From: a virus
Length of the DNA: 28,499 nt
IMG/VR virus record: IMGVR_UViG_3300009130_000105
Coordinates: 1 to 28,499 of that record
Strand: one strand, 5' to 3'
Positions 23,624 through 28,499 of the stretch are shown here, one piece after another. Made by a program: the position numbers and the translations under genes. The notes beneath the pieces are model-generated. The model did not search any database, had not been told where the DNA came from, and saw only the letters and a list, made by a program, of their open reading frames with translations. Positions within the stretch are counted from its first letter, which is position 1. The number at the start of each line of letters is the position of its first letter.

Positions 23624-24526
23624 ATGGCTTTAAACTCAGCAAGTAATGTACTAAGGGAAACTAATAACCCGCCTTTAACTAATAATGGAGCGCCTATTTC
23701 CAACGCTCAATACGATCAAAACATCATTAATTTTTATAATGATTTGGTTGCATTGAACACGGGCGGCGATGTTGATGCGTATGATCCTTTAAAAGAGTAT
23801 GACAGCGTAACAAATAAATTCGTTTCTTACAGCGGTTTAGTTTGGCTTTATATAAACGCCGCGCCGTCAACAGGTACGACACCAACGGAAGGGGCTTTTT
23901 GGACTCAAGTCCCGCCCTCAGTAATAGCGCACGTTAGAAATAAGGATTCATATTTAGATTATGGAGGCGCAAATCAAGTTAGTGCCTCTGAATTAAAAAC
24001 ATTAGTTGATAATCAAGATGAATATCTTTATAATAAAGTAGTTAACGATATTGTAACAAGCGCGACCGGATCAATGGAGACTTTCGATCTAGGTACTACC
24101 GTTTCAGTTCCTACAATGTCAGAGGGTGACAAGTTGCAAGTTGAAATGAATTTTAATAATGCGGTCGCCCCAACTTCGGGTGGATTTGGTTTATATTTTC
24201 TTTGGGACAATATACAATATACGCCTATATCGGCATCGACTCCAACTTACGGGAATAGCCCTCTTCAATTACCTTATACAAGTTACTCAACTTCAATTCG
24301 TATAACTGTAACGCAATTATCCGGAACTGATATGTACGTTCAATACGATCAGAAAATTAACGACATTTTACCAACTCCAGGGGATACATATACAAACGGT
24401 GCTTGCTGGCATTATTTATTAAGCTTTGATGCTTCACTTGCAACACATTTTGAAGTTCAATCGTTTGTTTCGGCTGGCGGCTCTATACAATTAGAATATT
24501 TATCAATCAAACATATAAAATCATAA
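23624..24526 (+). CDS. Virion appendage protein with carbohydrate-binding-like module
   Basis: A 300-residue protein. The first 60 residues resemble a virion-docking helix region (NAQYDQNIINFYNDLVAL). Residues about 53-98 (YDPLKEYDSVTNKFVSYSGLVWLYIN...FWTQV) look like a small chitin-binding-type (CBM5/12) fold with aromatic surface residues. Residues about 145-300 are strand-rich, like a fibre head (jelly roll). No catalytic residues stand out. It is probably a head or neck fibre, given its place between connector and lysis genes. Confidence 0.5.
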   Translation: MALNSASNVLRETNNPPLTNNGAPISNAQYDQNIINFYNDLVALNTGGDVDAYDPLKEYDSVTNKFVSYSGLVWLYINAAPSTGTTPTEGAFWTQVPPSVIAHVRNKDSYLDYGGANQVSASELKTLVDNQDEYLYNKVVNDIVTSATGSMETFDLGTTVSVPTMSEGDKLQVEMNFNNAVAPTSGGFGLYFLWDNIQYTPISASTPTYGNSPLQLPYTSYSTSIRITVTQLSGTDMYVQYDQKINDILPTPGDTYTNGACWHYLLSFDASLATHFEVQSFVSAGGSIQLEYLSIKHIKS

Positions 24527-24531
24527 AAAAA

Positions 24532-24705
24532 ATGGCAACAGAAACATTAACAGCGACTTTACCAGCTACCGACTCAGAAGGAAATCCAATAACTTTATCG
24601 GCTTCGGTTGAGGTTCACATGGATAGTAACCAAGTAATTAAATTAGAATATGTACCTTTATCTCAGGGTGGGCCAATTTTAAGACCTGCAAACCCTAGAT
24701 TATAA
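24532..24705 (+). CDS. 57-aa structural-type protein
   Basis: Starts MATETLTATLPATDSEG and ends ILRPANPRL. It is strand-forming and has no membrane helix or motif. The ATG follows an A-run five bases after the upstream stop, and the next gene begins 11 bases later, so it fits the operon. A small virion component or fibre accessory is likely. Confidence 0.55.
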   Translation: MATETLTATLPATDSEGNPITLSASVEVHMDSNQVIKLEYVPLSQGGPILRPANPRL

Positions 24706-24716
24706 ACACATTCACA

Positions 24717-25094
24717 ATGGGAAAACTTGCCACCATAATAGTACTGATGATGACATCAATCGCAATTGTACCGCCAATTGCATACGTTTTAGACTTTTCC
24801 GGTAGTGAGTTTTTCCCTAAAGTTTTTAATATAATATTTTTCTTAACATTTACATTAATTGGTATATTAATGCCTTATTCATTTGATAAGATGCCAAAAG
24901 AAGTTGGTATAATTTCTTTATTTATGGCGGGATGGTTTTTGTGTATGTTTTTTTACGAAATATCAAACTTTAATGTTTCGGAAAAAAAACTGGCGTCACC
25001 ATCTGATTTGTATCTTTGGATAAAATGGACATTATGTTTCTTTTTAGGTGTTACGTTGATTATTATTAAAGAAGTAGTAAAAAAATGGAATTAA
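24717..25094 (+). CDS. Four-helix membrane protein (holin candidate)
   Basis: A 125-residue protein with membrane helices at about 4-25, 33-54, 62-82 and 98-118, joined by short loops and ending in basic KKWN. Size, helix count and place at the head of the lysis block suit a holin or a holin modulator. No family recognised. It overlaps the next gene by 10 bases. Confidence 0.55.
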   Translation: MGKLATIIVLMMTSIAIVPPIAYVLDFSGSEFFPKVFNIIFFLTFTLIGILMPYSFDKMPKEVGIISLFMAGWFLCMFFYEISNFNVSEKKLASPSDLYLWIKWTLCFFLGVTLIIIKEVVKKWN

Positions 25095-25357
25095 CAGAAA
25101 ACGTCAAAGAGTTACTAGACGCTTATGAAGCTGCTCAAAATGGATACATGTTGCCTTTGGGAGTTCTTGGAGCTGCATGGATTGTAATTGTATCGTTATT
25201 AATAAGCATATACAAAAGAGATCGAAAAGAAAGCGAAGAAAGACATAGAGAGACTAGAGAAATCATAAAGGTCTTAACTGAGAATTGTAAAGAATTAACA
25301 ACAACGGTCACAATAAATAAAACTGAAGTTGAAAATTTGAAAAATAAAGTAGCATAA
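25085..25357 (+). CDS. One-helix membrane protein with coiled coil (XhlA-like lysis accessory)
   Basis: A 90-residue protein: short helix, membrane segment about 21-42 (MLPLGVLGAAWIVIVSLLISIY), then a charged coiled coil (RKESEERHRETREIIKVL...VENLKNKVA) to the end. Phage proteins of this build lie beside holins and endolysins. It overlaps the next start by one base. Role inferred from build and neighbours. Confidence 0.5.
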   Translation: MELTENVKELLDAYEAAQNGYMLPLGVLGAAWIVIVSLLISIYKRDRKESEERHRETREIIKVLTENCKELTTTVTINKTEVENLKNKVA

Positions 25358-25584
25358 TGATTAAATTCATTTCAAATATTATTAAGAGCAAAACTCCAGA
25401 AAGTTCAAAGCGGCTTTTAGCTTTATTAACTTTTTTATTGATCGCTTTTATTACAATTGCCTATACTTCAAAAAATAATATAATTCAAGTGCTTACGATT
25501 TTAACCAGCTTCGTTTTGGCTTTGTTAGCCGTTGCAACATACGAAAAAATTAAAACTCAAAAGGATGAAACTAACAGTAATTAG
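25357..25584 (+). CDS. Two-helix holin candidate
   Basis: A 75-residue protein with membrane helices at about 20-37 (RLLALLTFLLIAFITIAY) and 43-62 (IQVLTILTSFVLALLAVATY), a short polar turn, and a charged tail. This is the classic class II holin layout. The following DUF5675 gene overlaps its end, as lysis genes often do. Confidence 0.6.
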   Translation: MIKFISNIIKSKTPESSKRLLALLTFLLIAFITIAYTSKNNIIQVLTILTSFVLALLAVATYEKIKTQKDETNSN

Positions 25585-26011
25585 GCATAATTTACAAGAT
25601 GATTACACTTCTGGAATTTTATTGATAGATGGTGTTTTTGAGTGTTACACTTTAGAGGATGAGCAAAGAGAAGTGAAAGTTTGGGGGGAAACTTGCGTCC
25701 CTGACGGCGAATATGAAATAACATTAAGAAAAACAGGAGGTTTTCATAATAGATATTCAAGGAAATTCGAAACTTTACATAAAGGCATGCTTTGGGTTCG
25801 TGACGTTCCAAACTTTGAATACATATTAATACATATCGGAAACGACGACGAAGACACGGCGGGTTGCTTGTTAGTTGGTCAAGTGGCTTATTCTAATAAA
25901 AACTATATTGCTTCAAGTACATTAGCCTACAAAGCTATGTATCGAAAGGTAATAAAAGCTTTTGATCGTGGCGAAAGTGTAAGCATTGAATATAAAACTA
26001 TCAATGAATGA
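25565..26011 (+). CDS. DUF5675 family protein, endolysin-position candidate
   Basis: A 148-residue protein of the DUF5675 type. It has GILLIDGVFECYTLED (18-33), ETCVPDGEYEITLR with GEYEI, VWVRD-like LWVRDVPNFEYILIHIGNDDEDTAGCLLVG. The His-Ile-Gly...Thr-Ala-Gly-Cys arrangement recalls the His/Cys centre of L,D-transpeptidase/carboxypeptidase enzymes. It directly follows the holin candidates and precedes the spanin-like pair, and no other lysozyme or amidase is in the window, so it may be the wall-cutting enzyme; this is inference. I chose ATG 25565 over an upstream start at 25532. Confidence 0.7.
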   Translation: MKLTVIRHNLQDDYTSGILLIDGVFECYTLEDEQREVKVWGETCVPDGEYEITLRKTGGFHNRYSRKFETLHKGMLWVRDVPNFEYILIHIGNDDEDTAGCLLVGQVAYSNKNYIASSTLAYKAMYRKVIKAFDRGESVSIEYKTINE

Positions 26012-26250
26012 AAATAACCACAAATCAAATTATTTTTATTTTAGCTTTTATTTGGCTTGTAACGTATTCAGAACGATTTTTGAACGAATACCAACAAAAC
26101 AATATAAACATCAAGCACAAGCAAAGAAAAGATAGTTTTCAGCATAAAATCAAACAATATGAGGATGAAATTTTTATCGATAGCGTTGTTATTACTAATA
26201 TGCCATTATCAAAACGGGATTCTTTACGCTCAATCTATAACCCAGGTTGA
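26008..26250 (+). CDS. Inner-membrane spanin-like protein
   Basis: An 80-residue protein with one N-terminal membrane helix (about 6-21, NQIIFILAFIWLVTYS) and a charged, helical remainder (RKDSFQHKIKQYEDEIF) that would lie in the periplasm. That is the build of an Rz-type i-spanin. The start overlaps the DUF5675 stop (ATGA), and the last 86 bases overlap the next gene in another frame, as with Rz/Rz1. Confidence 0.5.
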   Translation: MKITTNQIIFILAFIWLVTYSERFLNEYQQNNINIKHKQRKDSFQHKIKQYEDEIFIDSVVITNMPLSKRDSLRSIYNPG

Positions 26251-26503
26251 TACTTCTGGAGTTTGGTATACACATAATCAAGATATTCGCTGTTTAATTT
26301 GTTTGGTTAACGAGCAAAAAAAAGATTCTATTATTTTGGAACAGGATAATTTTATAAAGTTTCAAGATTCTACAATAGTAAAATTGAATAGTTTAAATGA
26401 TTCTGAATCGATTAAAAACAAACGTAAAACAAAAATTATTGCTGCCGGATCGGGTGTAATTGGTTTTTTATTTGGTTGGTTTGTTTGTGTTTTATCAAAA
26501 TAG
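26165..26503 (+). CDS. Exported spanin-like protein with C-terminal membrane helix
   Basis: A 112-residue protein from ATG 26165 (an ATG at 26159 adds two residues). Residues 1-22 (MKFLSIALLLLICHYQNGIL) form a signal peptide. Cys13 follows LLI, a poor lipobox, and LYA-Q (22/23) is a plausible signal peptidase site. The polar middle is followed by a membrane helix near 91-110 (IIAAGSGVIGFLFGWFVCVL). A signal sequence plus C-terminal helix is the u-spanin layout, while the overlap with the upstream gene is the Rz/Rz1 layout. Either way it should help break the outer membrane. Confidence 0.5.
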   Translation: MKFLSIALLLLICHYQNGILYAQSITQVDTSGVWYTHNQDIRCLICLVNEQKKDSIILEQDNFIKFQDSTIVKLNSLNDSESIKNKRKTKIIAAGSGVIGFLFGWFVCVLSK

Positions 26504-26586
26504 TATTAAATTAGTAATCAACTTTCCGTGTTAATAGTTCTTGGTAGGAATTATAATCCATAATAGCACATCTTTTATTTTCTTGA

Positions 26587-26620
26587 AGACGCCCTTCGAT
26601 TTATTTCTTAGGGCGTTTTT
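26587..26620 (+). terminator. Terminator after the lysis block
   Basis: Stem ACGCCCT (26589-26595) / AGGGCGT (26610-26616), T-run to 26620. About 85 bases between the last stop and this hairpin hold no ORF; unlike the other two intergenic loci, no clear promoter is seen in them. Confidence 0.8.
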
Positions 26621-26651
26621 AGTTTAATTACAATAAAAAGCATTATTATAT

Positions 26652-26681
26652 TTGTTAATCTAAATAATATACTTAGATTTG
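26652..26681 (+). promoter_or_regulatory. Promoter, shared-box type
   Basis: TTG 26652-26654, 19 bases, TAGATTTG 26674-26681. The box is TTGTTAATCTAAATAAT (26652-26668). Confidence 0.8.
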
Positions 26682-26695
26682 AATAAAAAAAAGTT

Positions 26696-27052
26696 ATGGA
26701 ATTTGAAAAAGGAAAGGAAGTAAGAATTATTGCGAATACAAATGATCACTTTTATAAAATAGGCTCTATTATCACTATGGATGAGTTATTTAACGATAAC
26801 TCGTTTAAAGCAAAAGAAGGTAAATGGGTTGTTAGATTCTCAGACTGCGAAGAGATAGAAGAAAAAGTTATGGAATTTAAAGAAGGAAAAGAAGTAAGAA
26901 TTATTGCGGATAGTATTGGTCACGGGTTTAAAATAGGTTCTATTATCACTATGGGTGAGTTATTTAACGATAACTCGTTTGAAGCGAAAGAGCTAGTCAA
27001 TGGTCGTTTGTACTTTGTTCCTTTCTCAGACTGCGAAGAGATAGAAAAAAAG
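26696..27052 (+). repeat. In-frame tandem duplication inside the 226-aa gene
   Basis: Unit 1 is 26696-26869 (58 codons) and unit 2 is 26870-27052. Each unit begins GTTATGGAATTT from three bases before its ATG, so unit 2 still carries a possible start codon and A-rich leader. Confidence 0.85.
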
Positions 27053-27376
27053 CCATTTGGTAAACAAGATTTAAAAACAGGAATGTTAGTACAGTTTAGA
27101 GACGGAGATGTTTATATGTTTATTAACGATACTTTTGTGAGTGATGAAGGATGGCTCTCATTAGATGGTTTTGACAAAGACTTGAATTACGCGTATGATG
27201 ATGAATATGACATAATGAAAGTTTCAAAAGTTTTTGAGGGTTATTTGTTAATGCCTAAAAACTGGAATGAAAAAACCCTAAATAATAACCTACTTTGGGA
27301 GCGTGAAGAAACTAAAAAAATGACAGTTTCAGAAATACAAAAAGAGCTAGGGTATAAAATAGAAATAATTGAGTAG
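26696..27376 (+). CDS. 226-aa protein with tandem-duplicated N-terminal domain
   Basis: Residues 1-58 and 59-119 are two copies of one unit (MEF--GKEVRIIA---H--KIGSIITM-ELFNDNSF-AKE, then FSDCEEIE). Thirty of the first 40 positions are identical, so the duplication is recent. Each unit looks like a small SH3-like beta barrel. The remainder (120-226) begins FGKQDLKTGMLVQFRDGDVYMFI, a similar but more distant barrel start, and ends in a charged helix. No known function. Its own early-type promoter lies 15 bases before the ATG. Confidence 0.75.
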   Translation: MEFEKGKEVRIIANTNDHFYKIGSIITMDELFNDNSFKAKEGKWVVRFSDCEEIEEKVMEFKEGKEVRIIADSIGHGFKIGSIITMGELFNDNSFEAKELVNGRLYFVPFSDCEEIEKKPFGKQDLKTGMLVQFRDGDVYMFINDTFVSDEGWLSLDGFDKDLNYAYDDEYDIMKVSKVFEGYLLMPKNWNEKTLNNNLLWEREETKKMTVSEIQKELGYKIEIIE

Positions 27377-27378
27377 TT

Positions 27379-27558
27379 ATGACACCAACGAGAAAAAAAG
27401 AGATTGTACATAAGTTGATATTTTTAGCTATAAGTTTAATGTTAATTTATGGGCTTATACTATACGCTTTAAATATAGACGTTAATAGGGTTAATGTTGA
27501 AAAAAAGAGGATTGAACAGAGCGTTAAAATACATAATTATCCAGATCAGATTGATTAA
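27379..27558 (+). CDS. 59-aa single-helix membrane protein
   Basis: ATG 27379 comes two bases after the upstream stop. A basic start (TPTRKKEIVHK) precedes a membrane helix (about 13-32, LIFLAISLMLIYGLILYAL) and a charged helical tail. Positive-inside orientation would put the tail outside the membrane. Function unknown; early membrane peptides of phages often block superinfection, but nothing here proves that. Confidence 0.6.
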   Translation: MTPTRKKEIVHKLIFLAISLMLIYGLILYALNIDVNRVNVEKKRIEQSVKIHNYPDQID

Positions 27559-27570
27559 CTAAATAAATAA

Positions 27571-27600
27571 TTGTTTTTGATTAAAAAAATAATAACTTTA
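27571..27600 (+). promoter_or_regulatory. Promoter for small-RNA candidate 2
   Basis: TTG 27571-27573, 19 bases, TAACTTTA 27593-27600 (one change from TAnnTTTG). It shares TAACTTT-TAG-AT with the promoter at 14984. Confidence 0.55.
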
Positions 27601-27603
27601 TAG

Positions 27604-27675
27604 CATAGTTATTTTCATCAAAATAGTGATTTAGAAGTTAGGTTAAGCCGTTTGTTAATTCGAACGGCTTTTTTT
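27604..27675 (+). ncRNA. Candidate small RNA 2
   Basis: From a start near 27604 to the terminator at 27675 is about 70 bases without an ORF. A small hairpin ATTTT/AAAAT around CATC (27611-27624) precedes the terminator stem. Same layout as candidate 1: promoter of the same type, short hairpin, strong terminator, then a shared-box promoter and an early-type gene. Confidence 0.45.
27645..27675 (+). terminator. Strong hairpin terminator
   Basis: Perfect 8-base stem AAGCCGTT (27645-27652) / AACGGCTT (27663-27670), 10-base loop and T-run to 27675. Confidence 0.85.
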
Positions 27676-27712
27676 GTTTAGTATAAAAAATATAAATTCA
27701 TCAATTAAATGT

Positions 27713-27742
27713 TTGTTAATCTAAATAAAATCATTATACTTG
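27713..27742 (+). promoter_or_regulatory. Promoter before the DnaA-like gene, shared-box type
   Basis: TTG 27713-27715, 19 bases, TATACTTG 27735-27742 (one change). The box is TTGTTAATCTAAATAAA (27713-27729). Confidence 0.7.
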
Positions 27743-27761
27743 TCAAAGAAAATTAAAAGAT

Positions 27762-28088
27762 ATGAATTACAAAGAATTTAAAGAATCAATGGAAAACTCA
27801 TTTATTCGATCAGTAGAAGAAATTATTGAAGTAGAAAAATTATCAGGCGCTAAACGTGTTAGGCACATAGTTCACCAAAGATTTTATTTAATGTGGTTTC
27901 TTAGAAAGAATACAGAATTAAGCCTTTCGGAAATAGGTGAACTTTTTGACCGAGATCATGCTACTGTTATGCACGGAGTCAAGTATCATAATGATGCTAT
28001 TGAGATAAATGATAAAGTATATCTAAAAAACACCTATTTAATTAAAAGGTATTTAGATAAAAAAATAAAAGAAAGTCAAAACGATTAA
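27762..28088 (+). CDS. Stand-alone DnaA domain IV-like DNA-binding protein
   Basis: A 108-residue protein matching the C-terminal DNA-binding domain of the replication initiator DnaA: basic helix (AKRVRHIVHQRFYLMWFLR, 30-48), LSLSEIGELF (53-62) and RDHATVMHG (64-72), the DnaA-box reading signature. The AAA+ ATPase part is absent, and the start is a clean ATG after its own promoter, so it is not a truncated edge. It may direct phage replication, or compete for host DnaA boxes. It heads the last unit of the window. Confidence 0.85.
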   Translation: MNYKEFKESMENSFIRSVEEIIEVEKLSGAKRVRHIVHQRFYLMWFLRKNTELSLSEIGELFDRDHATVMHGVKYHNDAIEINDKVYLKNTYLIKRYLDKKIKESQND

Positions 28089-28098
28089 ACACTTATTT

Positions 28099-28332
28099 AT
28101 GAAACAACTAGATTTAACATGTAAATACAATTTTTCACAACCAACGATTAAAATTTTAGAAATTTCACTTCTTTTAAGTCGAAAGGATATTTTAAACGTT
28201 TTAAACTATGAATCAATTTTAATTAACGGTGAATTTTTTCAAGTTCCTACGGATCAGCTATGTGATAATTTAAAAAATGGAAAATATAACAAACCAATAA
28301 CTTACAAACTTATATTAAATGAAAAACTCTAA
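28099..28332 (+). CDS. Hypothetical 77-aa protein
   Basis: Starts MKQLDLTCKYNFSQPTIKIL. A hydrophobic helix near 18-35 (IKILEISLLLSRKDILNVL) is followed by strand-like ILINGEFFQVP. No family recognised. It sits 10 bases after the DnaA-like gene, and its end overlaps the next start, so it belongs to that operon. Confidence 0.5.
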   Translation: MKQLDLTCKYNFSQPTIKILEISLLLSRKDILNVLNYESILINGEFFQVPTDQLCDNLKNGKYNKPITYKLILNEKL

Positions 28333-28499
28333 CGAAAAAATTAAAGCGGCTTTTGCTTTTAATAGTTCTATGCCGGAAAAGGAAAATGTTTATAAACCTG
28401 TGACGAGCAAAACAACAGAATTAAGAAATAAAGTAGAGACTATTACGGGTTTTGGAGCTTCAAACAATATGATTAGTAGATATTTATTTGAAGCTTGTA
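28319..28499 (+). CDS. N-terminal part of an unknown protein (3' partial)
   Basis: ATG 28319 overlaps the upstream stop by 14 bases and the frame stays open to the right edge (60 codons). It starts MKNSNEKIKAAFAFNSSMPE, with a polar Lys/Glu region and then a helix (NNMISRYLFEAC). Too little is visible to name a family; a replication role is possible from its place after the DnaA-like gene. Confidence 0.5.
   Translation, partial: MKNSNEKIKAAFAFNSSMPEKENVYKPVTSKTTELRNKVETITGFGASNNMISRYLFEAC

Noticed and set aside
1-28499. CRISPR arrays, tRNA genes and insertion sequences
   Set aside because: No regularly spaced repeats, no cloverleaf-like sequence and no transposase found by reading.

Overview
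The window looks like part of the genome of a tailed phage (or prophage) that infects a Bacteroidota host, probably a flavobacterium. Supporting signs are the low GC content, every supported gene on the + strand, many 4-base stop/start overlaps, A-rich leaders in place of Shine-Dalgarno sites, and promoters of the Bacteroidota type (TTG, 19 bases, TAnnTTTG). There is no contractile sheath gene and the tape-measure protein is 993 aa, which suggests a long non-contractile (siphovirus-like) tail. I see no integrase, rRNA, tRNA or CRISPR array.

Layout. 1-2700: a recombination pair (HWKK-type phage protein and YqaJ-family exonuclease), then a cassette-like stretch with attC-like hairpins, two small ORFs and a D12-class adenine methyltransferase. 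2770-14958: one long unit with a small HTH-like protein, a one-helix membrane peptide, a VRR-NUC nuclease, terminase small and large subunits, and then tail/neck genes up to the tape measure. 14959-16100: a candidate small RNA, three small ORFs that share an identical 20-base translation leader, and an HTH-like ORF. 16172-18189: tail-fibre type proteins, including a LamG-like probable receptor binder. 18303-24705: ClpP-type protease fused to a scaffold-like tail, major capsid protein, probable tail tube, portal, connector and appendage proteins. 24717-26503: lysis block with membrane/holin candidates, a DUF5675 protein in the endolysin position and an overlapping spanin-like pair. 26696-28499: early-type genes, including a protein with an internal tandem duplication and a stand-alone DnaA domain IV protein.

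Regulation. Five promoters carry the same extra box, TTGTTAwTCTAAATAA or a close variant, with an exact 19-base spacer. They sit before the recombination genes, the HTH-led operon, the small-ORF operon, the duplicated protein and the DnaA-like gene. Two other promoters of a second type (TAACTTTrTAGyAT) are each followed within about 80 bases by a strong terminator, so each would make a short non-coding RNA. Capsid and fibre units are separated by good hairpin terminators, and two of these genes have a -7 box only 4-5 bases before the ATG.

The most unusual items are the attC-like cassette array carrying a methyltransferase inside a phage, the shared promoter-operator box, the paired small-RNA loci, and a module order in which terminase and tail genes precede capsid and portal. 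Functions given for the tail and neck proteins are by family resemblance and position, recalled without a database search.
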